NCBI RefSeq assembly: GCF_017591425.1
Contig: NW_024466004.1
Span: 35,280,501-35,344,500, forward strand
Direction of reading: 5' to 3'
Length of the DNA: 64,000 nucleotides
Source: Ochotona curzoniae
Taxonomy: Eukaryota > Chordata > Mammalia > Lagomorpha > Ochotonidae
Below the pieces are notes generated by a model that saw nothing but the letters and a program-made list of their open reading frames with translations, had not been told where the DNA came from and searched no databases. Below, piece by piece: positions 1 through 9,971 of this stretch (the stretch's first letter is position 1; the number at the start of each line of letters is the position of its first letter). Both the position numbers and the translations under genes were made by a program.

Positions 1-280
1 CACTCCCACTCCTGGATCATGCACTTTCCAGATGGTTATGTAGTTTAACTTGACAGATTAGCCACCAGAGCCAGTATCTGATATCTGATACTGCTGCAAA
101 GCCCAACAAACCCTCACCCCTTCTGTTTTATACTTGCACCGGTAGGGACAGTCAACCAAGCCTGGCTCTTCCCTGATCTGGCTCGCATGAGGCCCACAGG
201 TGCTGTAACCCTGCCCAGTCTGGTCTGCCCTCATCCCAACTCATGCTTTTCAGTGGACGAGGTGTTCTCGCAGGGTGGTC
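1..280 (-). repeat. Fragment of the degenerate ~60-bp array (copy A)
   Basis: The sequence is made of diverged C/T-rich units with phrases such as GCCCAGTCTGGTCTG and CACAGGTGCTGTAAC, the same language as the large array at 26.4-29.4 kb. It also aligns in order with 26912-27173: CACTCCCA, then TTTCCAGATGGTTATGTAGT against TTTTCCGGGTGGTTCTGCAG, then ACTGCTGCAAA against ATGTTGCAAA. The left end runs off the window and the right end meets a CSINE. Strand is assigned from the proposed orientation of the large copy. Confidence 0.7.
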
Positions 281-282
281 TC

Positions 283-562
283 ATTTCTTTTTGAAAGGCA
301 GAGTCACAGACTGGAGAGACAGGGAGAGATAGAGATCTTCCATCTGCTGGTTTACTTTCCAAATGGCTGTAATGTCCAGAGCTGAGCCAAACCAAAGCCA
401 GAAGCTTAGAGCTTCTTCTGGGTCTTCCACACAGATGTAGGAGCCCACACGGACTTCAGCCATTCTTTGCTGCTGTTATAGGCATGAGCAGGAACCTGGA
501 TCAGAACTGACACCTATATGGCATGCCAGAACCACATATGGAGCTTAGCCAACTATAACCTT
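283..562 (-). mobile_element. CSINE (old, nearly full length)
   Basis: Read on the minus strand it has the CSINE body: the conserved GCTGAGCC box near 391, the GCTTCTTCTGGGTCTTCC segment, and a decayed head near 520-560. Many substitutions mark it as an old copy. It directly abuts the degenerate array fragment on its left, so it either inserted into the array or marks its break. Confidence 0.8.
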
Positions 563-721
563 TTCTCTGATTAATCTAGTTCTGTATGTAAAATTGTGCT
601 ATTTTTTGTAGAAAATACAATGAATGTCAATACCTAGTACTGGACCTCAGAAGGGAAGATATCAGAAACATAAAAGATGATAATGGAGATAAATGCACAA
701 ATTTATAATTTAGGGGCAATT

Positions 722-1010
722 TCCTCATCCCATGTGGCATTGGTTTGAGTTGTGGCTGGTCCACTTCCAATCTAGCTCCCTGCTAATGTGATGGAGGATA
801 GCAGAGGATAGCCCAGATCTTTGGGCCCCTGTACCCATATGGGAGACTCAGAAGAAGCTCCTGGCTTCAGTCCAGCCTAGTCCCAGTCATTGCAGCCATT
901 TGGTGAGTGAACCAATGGATGGAAAATTTCTCTTCGATTTTCTCTCTCCATGTTTCTCTCTCTTTGTAACTCTACCTTTTAAATAAATTTTAAAACATCT
1001 TTAAAAAATT
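722..1010 (+). mobile_element. CSINE (5' part of head missing)
   Basis: The body starts at CATCCCATGTGGCATTGG and runs through CTAGCTCCCTGCTAATG, TTTGGGCCCCTG, GAAGCTCCTGGCTTCAG and GTGAGTGAACCAATGG. It ends in TTTTAAATAAATTTTAAAAC. About 40 bases of the tRNA-like head are absent. The GCTAATG form in the middle is typical of older copies in this window. Confidence 0.85.
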
Positions 1011-1545
1011 AACCTTGGAAGGGAGAATCTCATCAGCGAAAATCACACATGTGTTGCTGGAAGACATGGTGAGATCTTGGGTTTTTTGGATATGGTGCGA
1101 TATTGGCTAAGAGACAGGGTAGGAATAAAGGGCAGATGAGATACCTGATGGACAGCCAGGAAATATTGTGTTGAGTCCCTTCAAAGGTGGAGGCAGATTG
1201 GGGCTGAGAGGATGTATTGAGATAGAAACTTAATAGGACATGTTTACCAAATGTATAGTGGCAAAATCCTTTCCAGTTGCTGATTGGTTGCAGTCGGTAA
1301 TTTCAAGAGTACTGGTTATGGGAGTCTTAACTGAGTGTACCATGGTATGAAGGCTGGTGTAATCATGTTAGATAGCAATCTTTTTTTTTTTAATAAAATT
1401 TGGACATTGGTCAAATTGAGTAATTAGAAGATAACACAATAGGAATGATGGATGCTCCATTTTGTAGGTCCTATTTTATATTTTAATTCATACAAGCCCT
1501 GCTTTGATCTATATTGTCCTATTAAATGGATTTTTGCTCCCCCCC
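1011..1545. other. Unique stretch, no gene seen
   Basis: AT-rich sequence without a recognisable repeat, exon or RNA gene. It has a T run at 1381-1391 and a run of C then T at 1540-1555 that belongs to the tail of the next SINE. Confidence 0.5.
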
Positions 1546-1633
1546 TTTTTTTTTTAAGATTTATTCAATTTTTTATTGCAAAGGCAGATTTACAAAGAGA
1601 AGAGGATAGAGAAAGATCTTCCATCTGCTGGAT
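1546..1633 (-). mobile_element. CSINE 3' end only
   Basis: Only the tail and 3' body are present: T-rich run, AAGATTTATTCAATTTTTTA, GCAAAGGCAGATTTACA and GATCTTCCATCTGCTGG. The match stops abruptly at 1633, which fits a 5'-truncated minus-strand insertion. Confidence 0.8.
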
Positions 1634-2298
1634 GGCATATATTGGTTTACAAATCATCTACTACATTTAATTTTCATTGAACAAATCTGACTAAAAATAG
1701 CAAAAAGTATCTAGTATCTTTTAACTATGATGAGAGCAAGGATACCTGACTTTCTGGTTCTGTATTCTCACCAGGGCCCAATTTTAGGGGATTCCTCTAC
1801 TGCTAATATAAACTTAACCAAATATGTACAACAAGCAAGAGCAAAACCCAGTTTCTTATTAGGTTAACTGACCTTACTGGTCATTTAGAAATGTTTTGAA
1901 TTAGCTTCACCCACAGATTAAAATACAAAATGTATTTTTAGGCAAACTTGACTTTGCCTACATTTGACCATTTTGTTCACATAAGTTATCATAGTGTTGG
2001 TCTCAAAGACTTTGGTGAAAGATGTAGCACCCAAAACATAGATCCACTGAATCCTATTTTTCTGTGTTTCATTTATCCCTTTGTCAGATGTAGTTGCTTT
2101 TGCAAATCAACTCTATAATTTTTTGGTAGGAACGCAACGAGTTTAAACTAAGCCAAATTAGCAATGTTGTATAGGGTACTGAGAGTTTGCTACTGTCCTT
2201 TTCTTGGCTTGAGGAACTCAGCACACAGCCAACATTTTTACCAACAGAACTTAGCACAGACAGCTGATGATTCTTACATGGGTAGACCTAGTTTTGGC
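1634..2298. other. Unique stretch, no gene seen
   Basis: AT-rich sequence with no open frame or repeat signature that I recognise. It ends at the target site of the next CSINE. Confidence 0.5.
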
Positions 2299-2638
2299 CA
2301 GTTTTAGAGTTTTTTTTTTTTAAAGATTTATTTTATTTTTATTGGAAAGGCAATATACAGAGAGGAAGATCTTCCGTCCGATGATTCACTCCCCAAGTGA
2401 GCGCAACGGCCCATGCTATGCCGATCCGAAGCCAGGAGCCTCTTCCGGGTCTCCCACGCGGGTGCAGGGTCCCAAAGCTTTGGGCTGTCCTCGACTGCTT
2501 TCCAGGGCCACAGGCAGGGAGCTGGAAGGGAAGCGGGGCTGCCGGGATTAGAACCGGTGCCCATATGGGATCCCGGGCGTGCAAGGCGAGGCACCTTAAA
2601 CAATGTGCCATCGCGCCAGGCCCCAGTTTTAGAGTTTT
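2299..2638 (-). mobile_element. Young full-length CSINE with 16-bp target duplication
   Basis: The element occupies about 2314-2622. The flanks repeat CCAGTTTTAGAGTTTT at 2299-2314 and 2623-2638. The body is close to the family consensus and keeps CpGs (CTTCCGTCCGATGATTC, CCCACGCGGGTG, GATCCCGGGCGTG). A minus-strand pol III B box (GGATTAGAACC) lies at 2545-2555. CpG retention and an intact duplication point to a recent insertion. Open frames on both strands here are SINE sequence, not genes. Confidence 0.96.
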
Positions 2639-3104
2639 AAGCCAAGTTCCTAGGTTAATTGAGGCTTTACTGAAGACCACTTTCTTAAGAAAGAAACTCC
2701 TGAAAACCAGCAATAGCATAGTTTCTGGGGAAGACTGGATGCATTAACTTGGAATAAGTTTATCTGTGAGTGGCAGAATACCCATTATTAAGGTAAATTT
2801 ATTTCTTTCCCCTTTAAAGAGAGGAAATTTGAAGTGTAGAAGTAGTATGATAGCTTAGCTCCACAAAAATCTCAGAAACTAAGAACATTTTCTTTTGATT
2901 GTTTCTCTAAGTAGTTGGCATTTCTGATCATTTTGGTATAAATTGGGTTGAGTCTGGAATTGGAAAGAACCTTTGGGAGCAATCCTTTTGTTGTCCACTA
3001 CTACTCTTGGCAGGGTACACCCTCATGAAAATGTGTATGCGTGTGTGTGTGTAAAGAGGATAAGCCCAATTTCTCTATGTATTTTAAAGTTTTAGGTATT
3101 AATT
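2639..3104. other. Unique stretch, no gene seen
   Basis: Unremarkable AT-rich sequence with a short GT run at 3037-3052. I see no exon, RNA gene or firm repeat. Confidence 0.45.
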
Positions 3105-3392
3105 CTTATTTGGACAGCAGAGAGAGAGAGAGAGAGAGAAAGATCTTTTATGTGTTGATTCATTCCCAAATGCCAGCACATCAGGGGCTGGGCCAGACAG
3201 AAGCCAGAAGCCTAGAACTCTATTTGAGTCTCCAACATGGGTGGCAGGAACCTAAGCACTTGGGCCATCATATGATGCCATCCAGGTTGCACATTACCAG
3301 GAATCTAGATGGGAGACAAAGGGCCAGGTACTTTGTTACAGGATGCAGGCAACCCAAATGCTAACTCAATAGCTGCAGCGAACACTCAGCCC
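3105..3392 (-). mobile_element. CSINE (old) with an AG run
   Basis: Minus-strand CSINE body with AGCCAGAAGCC, GTCTCCAACATGGGTGGCAG and AAGCACTTGGGCCATC. The usual GAGAGAC tract has expanded to about ten GA repeats at 3120-3140. The head at 3340-3392 is badly decayed. Confidence 0.8.
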
Positions 3393-3549
3393 TCCGTATT
3401 GTTACATGTTGTTTCTTGTTATTAACCAAAGGATTTGCTTATTGAAAAGTAGGCTGTATATCGATTGTGAAAGTTTCCATTGAGGTTATTTGTCTTTTTG
3501 CTCTGTAGCTAAAGTGAATCATCTAAATATGACTTGAATGAGTGATGTC

Positions 3550-3785
3550 TTAGACTTTAGGAAATATTGATTCAGCACTTTCCAGCGGTCAGTGACTATG
3601 CTGGGGATAGTCTGGCCCCTCCTCATAGCAAAAAGGAGGCAAATCTATAGGTAACTCTAATAAAGAACAAAATGTGTAGAGAAATATTGCACAACATTTG
3701 GCAGTAAATCCAAAGGAGAGATGACCCAAAGAAGACTTCGTGGAGTTGATTTCTGCCTTGCATGATTAGGCTGTGTAAGTAACAA
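3550..3785 (-). mobile_element. L2 fragment
   Basis: The order of weakly conserved blocks follows the reverse complement of the L2 3' end: CAGTGACTATGCTGGGGATA, then CCCCTCCTCATAG, then an AT-rich spacer, then GAAGACTTCGTGGAGTTGAT. This fits the known L2 arrangement of size, ledger-like and 'aggaggtgac' blocks, but divergence is high. Confidence 0.5.
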
Positions 3786-4087
3786 CCGTTCTCATCTCAA
3801 CATACCACCCCTGCCATTTCTGAATAGTAGAGCTGCTATTCATTTAGAAGCTGAAAATGCTAAATGCCTTTATATTTTCTGTATACTTCCTTTGAAGGCA
3901 GGGAATGGATATAATGACCCCTTTCCATTCCATCTTAACAGAGGTTTACTAAAGGCATGCTGGAAGTGAGGAACTTTCCTCCCCTCACTCCTTCCTATAG
4001 CTATATAAGGATGTAATTACTGAAGCAGTGGCAGCTGTATTGTGACTATCTGGAAACAAACTTGGGGAAAATGCTCAACATGTTAAA
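3786..4087. other. Unique stretch, no gene seen
   Basis: No coding or repeat signature recognised. Confidence 0.45.
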
Positions 4088-4443
4088 CATAGCAAAATAG
4101 GGCCTGGCATGGTAGCCTTGTGACTAATATCCTCACCTTGCACACACCAGGATCTGATACGGACAGCAATTCTATTCCTGGTGGCCCCACTTCCCATCTA
4201 GCTCCCTGCTTGTGTCCTGGAAAAGCAGTGGAGAATGAACCAAAGCCTTGGGACCCTGCACTGACGTGTGGGAGACACGGAAGAGGGACCGGACTTCTGG
4301 CTTCGGATCTGCGCAGTTCTGGCCGTTGCAGCCACTTGGCGGGGTGAATCATTGGGTGGAAGATATTCCTCTCTGTCTCTCCTCCTCTCTGTATATTTGA
4401 CTTCCCAAAACAAAATTATTTTTTAAAATAGATAGCAAAATAG
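4088..4443 (+). mobile_element. Full-length CSINE with target duplication
   Basis: The element spans about 4100-4432, with ATAGCAAAATAG at 4088-4099 and again near 4432-4443. The head (GGGCCTGGCATGGTAGCCTTG), the body (AGCTCCCTGCTTGTG, AAAGCCTTGGGACCCTGC, TTCTGGCTTCGGATCTGCGC) and the 3' end (CTCTCTGTATATTTGAC) are all present. It stands tail-to-tail with the minus-strand copy 60 bp downstream. Confidence 0.95.
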
Positions 4444-4481
4444 AAGCTCCTTATGATTCAGAACTTTGCGTTATAAAAGGT

Positions 4482-4743
4482 GACAATGGATTCTTTTTTT
4501 TTTTAAATTTATTTTTGTTATTTTTTATTGGAAAGGCGGATATACAGAGAGGAAGATCTTCCGTCCGATGATTCACTCCCCAAGTGAGTGCAACAGGCCG
4601 ATACTATGCCGATCTGAAGCCAGGTGGAGGTGGAAGGGAAGCGGGGCTGCTGGGATTAGAACCGGCGCCCATATGGGATCCCGGGTGTGCAAGGCGAAGA
4701 CTTAACCACTTGCGCCACCGCACCAGGCCCGACAATGGATTCT
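4482..4743 (-). mobile_element. CSINE with internal deletion, target duplication intact
   Basis: The 3' half is close to consensus up to GATCTGAAGCCAGG and then jumps to GGAAGGGAAGCGGGGCTGC. Roughly 85 bases of the middle body are missing while the rest is young and CpG-rich. The site GACAATGGATTCTT is duplicated at 4482-4495 and 4729-4742. The deletion may have existed in the RNA that inserted or may have arisen here. Confidence 0.93.
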
Positions 4744-7700
4744 TCAAGGCAGAGTTAGCTGACTATTTTGCTAACAGAGGGGTATAAAGTTCCCCAATAG
4801 GATAGGATTTTGCAGAGTGTGTTATCATAGAGGGGAGTGGGACAGAATAAATTGGTATTGAAGAAGCTACAGAAACAATGAACAAATGTGCTGAATGGCA
4901 AACTCAGATTATATTAGGGAAATAGCCAATTATTTGAATTTAGTTAAGACAGTGATAGAGGAGAATGGCAAAAGTGGAGGTAAACTGGAACAACAATAGA
5001 GAAAATTTTGTAACCATGCTTGAGAGTTTATAATTTATTCAGTATAGGAAAGAGCAATTGGAAGTGTTTTTGGTGGCAGGAAATACAATCAAAATTTTGC
5101 TTTCGTTTTTGAAGAATCTATCATCTATCTGTCTCTCTTTCACCTGCACATCTACGCACACTTTCTCATGTTTATCTCATTCCAATTTTTTTCCATCCTA
5201 CAAGAACTTTTAATTTACAAAATTAAAAAGAGGGACAGAGTTGTATAAATTTGTTCAATTTTAGGTATCTGCTTAACAGTTTTGACTGACTGAGGTAGTT
5301 GTCCTGTGATTAATTCTCTTCAAACATCTCTACAATCAAAAGACTTGATTTTATGGAAACCAGGCAGACAAGAAGAACCCCTATCAGAGATACCCATTCT
5401 ATTTTAACATGCAATTATTTTGTACTTTCACCAAGAGTTAAAGCAATTCTTTGTTCTTTTTCAAATAAAGGGTTTTTGTCATTACAAAATAATAAATTAT
5501 TCATTGTGAAACATTTGGGAAGTTCAAAAAAATGGGAACAAGAAATAAATTGACGTAGATTCCTACATGAAGATCACTACTGTTGTTTGGGCATTTTTTC
5601 CCCCTGTAACTAACTTAATTTTAAAGCCTTGAAGTAGAACGTATAGTTTAATCAGTTACATCCGACTTCATGATTTGATGCAAAATGTTATGTCATCGCC
5701 CTAAATTATCATTTAAATAATGTGTTCTTTGGGATGCAAGTTTATTATTTATTCCTTGGGAGTTTCAGTTTATTTCAGAAAATGAAGGCAGATTATTAGA
5801 GCAAACTGAGCAAGTGTTCTTCCTCTCTGAAAAACAAAACAAATTTTCAGTTCTGTTTTGGGTCTCCAGAAAGATAATTACAATCCAGTAGAGGTTACTC
5901 TTGTTCTGAAGAAAGCTTTCTGCAACTTTACCAGAGGATCTCAGTTATCTCACGATAACTCTGTTATCATGCATTCTGAAAAGCCTGCATACAATACACA
6001 AGTATTTGGGAGAGGGCAAAATAATAAAATTAAAAATTAAAAAATACATCAGTCAAAATTAGCTATTTCTGTTGAGTGTATCATCAAGAATGATTGTAGC
6101 TATAACTTGTGGTCTATCACATGTTGTTTGGAACTATTTTAAGGAAGTGCCACTGATATGGTGGAAATTCCAGAAAGACATTTAATCAGTCTTGTTAAAA
6201 CTCTGTGATGTCATTGTATTGAATTGACTTAAATATAGACAATTTTAGCTTATCTTATAAGCGTTTTTGGCATATCTTTAATATTTCATTGTGAAAAACT
6301 TAAAGCCCATCTCTCCTTTATAAAAGTGTGTAGAGCTGTTCTCCCAGGCTGTGCACATTAATCATACGGAGTGCCTGCCAACAGTGCAGTTGCTGGTGGA
6401 GATTGAGACAGACGAGGGTGGAGCCTGCAGTTTTCCATTTCTAACCAATTCAGTGCCAACACTGCTAGACCAGGGACTATACTTGTAGTAGGAAGGTTGT
6501 ATAGGAAGAGAAAAAAAAGGCATTATTCTTGTGACCAAACATGATGTACTCTGAAACATGATAGATCAATCCCACCACGTTGAAACTGGCCATGAAATAC
6601 TGTATTCAGGAAAAGGTCCTCAGTGTATCCCCTATATTTGCAATTGCAAAAATGTACAGGATTTTGGCTCACATTACTTTTGCATATGCAAGAACTCCAT
6701 TGCCTCGTCTTTCTGGCTCAACAAGTTCAAACGAGAGTCTACATGGTAGACATCAAACATAAAACACAAGTTCATATTTTCTATTTTTATTTGTAAGGAA
6801 ACTTGGAGTAGGCCTTTTCCAGGTCTTTGAAGATATTTCCATGCAAGCTTTTTGGCTAATTGCCCTTAACAAGTAATTAATACTGTGTTTGGAGTTTCGC
6901 AGAAGCTCCTGTCTTTGGAATGCTGTGTTTGTGTTGGATGCCATGTTGCAGCCATTGGAGCTAATTACTTACTGGCATTTCATAAACACTGCCACAGGAA
7001 AGATAGAAATTTCAGTAGACCTAATGTGCAACCAGTAAGAGAGGAACTGTTCATTATACAGAGAATTTTCTTTTTCCTATGGATTTTTGCTTAACTTTCT
7101 AAAATGTTGAACTTCAGACATAGAACAGAAAACTTTATAATATTTCTGCAAAACATTTTTTTTTTCTATCCTTTGAGGGGAAAAAAACTAACGCAAGTAA
7201 AGGTTAGGGGAAGTAAATATTTATCTCAGTGGTTACAACTAATGAATTTTAACAAGTGAGGAGCAGACTCTGATGGCCCATTGTCTTGACTCCAGATGGA
7301 TGGATTAAGGTCCCCAGGGGTGGACACAGTGCTGAGCCATGGGGCCTCCTTAGGGTGCGTGGGAACACAGCCCTGCAGGAGCTCCTGAGGGGGGACAGCC
7401 AGATGCAAATTGATTTTTTTGAGACCTGGCAGTTTCCTTTGCTTTACCCGCAGATGTCAGCAAATGAGTCATTAAATACATTTCTGTCAAAGTTCATTTG
7501 TCAGATTTCAAGTTCTTTAAAAGATCAAGTCAGGTCAGCAGGGAGGACCACAAACCTTAACTGGAAGTGATAGCTACAAGGACCAGCTACAAGGATGCCA
7601 GGTGCTGCTAAGTCAGTGACTGGCCTGAAAAGATTTTTTTCATTTCACTTCAAATTCCCAGAATGTTATTGTTTTCCCATCCACACGCAGATCTCAATTT

Positions 7701-7744
7701 CTGGAATAGACATTTCGCCTACTGTTTCAGGAACTGCTGAAGAC
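4744..7744. other. 3 kb mostly unique stretch
   Basis: There is no CSINE here and no supported exon. Around 5440-5600 (ATTCATTGTGAAACATTTGG, CTACTGTTGTTTGGGC) there is a hint of an ancient interspersed repeat I cannot name. At 6850-7060 the sequence is dense in homeodomain-like TAATTA/TAAT cores and free of recognised repeats. Short frames (60-94 codons) show no family signature. Confidence 0.5.
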
Positions 7745-8031
7745 CTCCACATCCCAGATCAGACTGTGTTCAGGTATTGATTCCAATCATAATTCCAGCT
7801 TTTTACTAATGCACACCATGGGTGACAGAAGGCAATGGCTCATGTAATTGGGTCCCTGACGCTCAGCTGGGAGGCCTGCATTGAGTTCTGGCTCCTGGCT
7901 TGGGCTGGCTCAGCCTGGCACTTGGGGAGTGAATCTGCACATAGGAGATTCTCTCACTCTCTTGCTATTCGCTTCCTGTCCACCTATCTGTCTCTTTTTG
8001 GATCTCTGCTTTTCAAATAAATAAAATTTAG
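7745..8031 (+). mobile_element. CSINE (old)
   Basis: A diverged body with CTAATGCACACCATGGGTGAC, GAGTTCTGGCTCCTGGCTTG and CACTTGGGGAGTGAATCTGC. The tail is CTTTTCAAATAAATAAAATT. The head is only faintly visible around 7745-7790. Confidence 0.8.
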
Positions 8032-8420
8032 ACCCAGTTTTTAATGCTTGGAAATTTTTTCTAATTATAAAATGTAAGTAAAAAATAGACTCCAAGAAAG
8101 AGCAGAAATGCAGTTAGACCACGATCCACCCACTTAAACAGATATTATGGTTCAAGGTAAGCAGTATCAGACACTCACGCGAGTACTCATTAAATAAAAA
8201 CAGGCCCTTGAAAAATAATTGAGCATCCGCCATTGAAAACCCCACTCTCTACCTCCTTTTCTCCTCTCCAGAGCAGGCTGGGCTAACTTATATTGAAATA
8301 GCAGTAGCATGTGTCCATTTTAAACCAATCAGCAGCCAAAGTAACGCATCACTAAATTTTCACTCTGGCTACTGCTCTATCATCCAGTCATGGAGCCTCC
8401 TTTCCCCTTTGCTCCGTGCT
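8032..8420. other. Unique stretch, no gene seen
   Basis: AT-rich at first, then mixed. ACGATCCACCCACTTAAACA near 8120 may belong to an ancient repeat, but I cannot assign it. Confidence 0.4.
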
Positions 8421-8820
8421 TTTTTTTTTTTTTTTTTTTTGTCTCAGGGAAGTCTTCTGCAAGTTTCTGGTGCTCCCTATAAATGTGAATGAATGGTCTC
8501 AAGCCAGAGGACTTTAAGTCCTCCCTGTTAAGATGGTTGTCCCCCTTTCTGCTATTGCTGCCTCCTTGGCTGGCCACGTGTGTTGTTTTTTGTGCCGGCG
8601 ACGGTGTGTGTGTCCGGCTATCTCCTCCACCCTCGTCGTGCACAGAGAGACGGAGAGAGACCACGTTCACAGAGCGGGATCCATCCTGCTTAAACATGAG
8701 AGGAGAAGAAGGAGGTGACACTGGAGGAAGATACATCTAAGGAAGTGACCCTTGACGCTGGTGCGGTGTGCGGAGCCTTCATTCATAAACATGAGAAGAG
8801 GAGATGACATCAGAGTAAGT
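8421..8820. other. CpG-dense patch behind a 21-base T run
   Basis: A T run fills 8420-8440. From about 8580 to 8790 CpGs are frequent (GCCGGCGACGG, TCCGGC, CTCGTCGTGC, GGTGCGGTGTGCGGAGCC), unlike the flanks. Two diverged direct copies sit side by side: TTAAACATGAGAGGAGAAG to AAGTGACCC (8690-8750) and ATAAACATGAGAAGAGGAG to AAGTGATCC (8784-8824). A 118-codon minus-strand frame that crosses the T run encodes a lysine run and looks fortuitous. It could be a retroposed transcript, LTR-associated DNA or a decayed CpG island; I cannot choose. Confidence 0.4.
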
Positions 8821-8823
8821 GAT

Positions 8824-8877
8824 CCCACCCACCCACCCACCCACCCATCCATCCACCCATCCATCCATCCATCTATT
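8824..8877 (+). repeat. Microsatellite (CCCA/ATCC)n
   Basis: A run of CCCA units grades into CCAT units and ends in ATCTATTAATAA. It is about 13 units long with a few interruptions. Confidence 0.95.
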
Positions 8878-8997
8878 AATAAAGATTTGTGTTTGTGTGC
8901 GGAAAAAGAAGATGTTTGTCCTGATTATATAGCATAACAAAATTTTCTGAATTTCATGGGGTAATTGGAACTGTACCCAATCTTGATAATAGTTATG

Positions 8998-9413
8998 TGA
9001 AATAGCTTGACATGAGGACTCCATGTTGAGCTGGGATTCATCTCAGGTGAGGTACTCCTTCCCTCCGCCAAATGAGACTTTAACCCAGCCACCAAAACTG
9101 CATTCCGCTTGGCAGGATTGCTCGAATCCCTGGCTCAGCTGTTCAAACATGACTAGGAGAAAAATGACTTTTACGTACCAAAGCAACAAAGGCTTCAAGG
9201 TTAGAAGTTGTTTTATCCCTAACGTAGTTCTGCATGAACTCAGTTTCCCTGAACCCTTCCTGGTGTGTGGTTTTTGCCTTTATAAACCCTGTTGTTCCGT
9301 AGTTTGGGGTCAAGAGGTCTTTAGGGCACCAGCCCCCTCTTCACCGCTGGCAATAAAGGACTTCCAAATCTTAATCACTATGTGGTGCTCCTCTGTATTG
9401 GCACTTTGGTACA
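8998..9413 (+). mobile_element. Solo LTR, ERV1 (gammaretrovirus-like) type
   Basis: It begins TGAAATAGCTTGACATGAGG and ends near GGTACA. The internal order is that of a retroviral LTR: a U3-like region, a TATA box (TATAAA) at 9281-9286, then a polyadenylation signal (AATAAA) at 9352-9357 about 70 bases on, then a short U5-like end. ATGT occurs at 8995-8998 and 9414-9417, a possible 4-bp target duplication overlapping the first T. No internal viral genes are attached. Class is inferred from layout; the 5' boundary is uncertain by tens of bases. Confidence 0.6.
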
Positions 9414-9615
9414 ATGTAGGCAGCTGACTAAGCTGAAGAAGTGCAAAGGTAACCTTTTTTGTGGGTATTCAAAACTGCTTGGTTTATAAAATTCCTTCAA
9501 GATCAAATTTCAAAGTATAAAAACAAAGAAAAATAGGAATAATGAGGATGTCATAAAAATATCTTCTGAAGTAAACTAGGAGCAGGGCAAGGGAGGGACG
9601 ATTGAAGACAGTGAC

Positions 9616-9970
9616 AGAAGTTTTTTGTTTTGCTTTAAAGATATGCTTTTTTGTCTATTTATCTATTTAAAGGGCAGATTTTACAGAGAAGGAGAGACAC
9701 AGATTTTCCATCTGCTGGCTCACTCCCCCAAATGGCTGCAAGAGCCAGAGCTGAGCTGATCCTGAAGCTGGGATCCAGGAGCTTCTTGCAGGTCTTGCAT
9801 GAGGGTGCAGGGTCCCAAGGACTTGTGCCATACTCTGTTGTCTTCCAAAGTCATAAGTAAAGAGCCGGATAGGAAGTGGACACAAACCAGCACGCATACA
9901 GGATGCCGGTGCTGCAGGAATGAGGGTGATTAGTTTGCTACACAACCATGTTGGCCCCTGTTAGAAGTTT
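9616..9970 (-). mobile_element. Full-length CSINE (middle age)
   Basis: The body carries TTTTCCATCTGCTGGCTCAC, GAGCTGAGCTGATC, CATGAGGGTGCAGGGTCCC and a decayed head to TTGGCCCC at 9957. AGAAGTTTT flanks it at 9617-9625 and 9963-9971, a likely short target duplication. Confidence 0.9.
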
Positions 9971-9971
9971 T

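Noticed and set aside
2397..2747. Frame of 116 codons, with partners on the other strand
   Set aside because: It lies in a CSINE; the same protein-like phrases appear at every young CSINE (34 kb, 38 kb, 53 kb, 63.6 kb).
8380..8736. 118-codon minus-strand frame ending in a lysine run
   Set aside because: The lysines come from the T run at 8420-8440 and no family signature is present, so I do not call a gene.
8667..9024. Frames rich in [10 protein letters not shown] and WMDGWVGG
   Set aside because: They are the CCCA/ATCC microsatellite in two frames.
9023..9427. 134-codon plus-strand frame
   Set aside because: It lies in the LTR, across its TATA box and polyadenylation signal.
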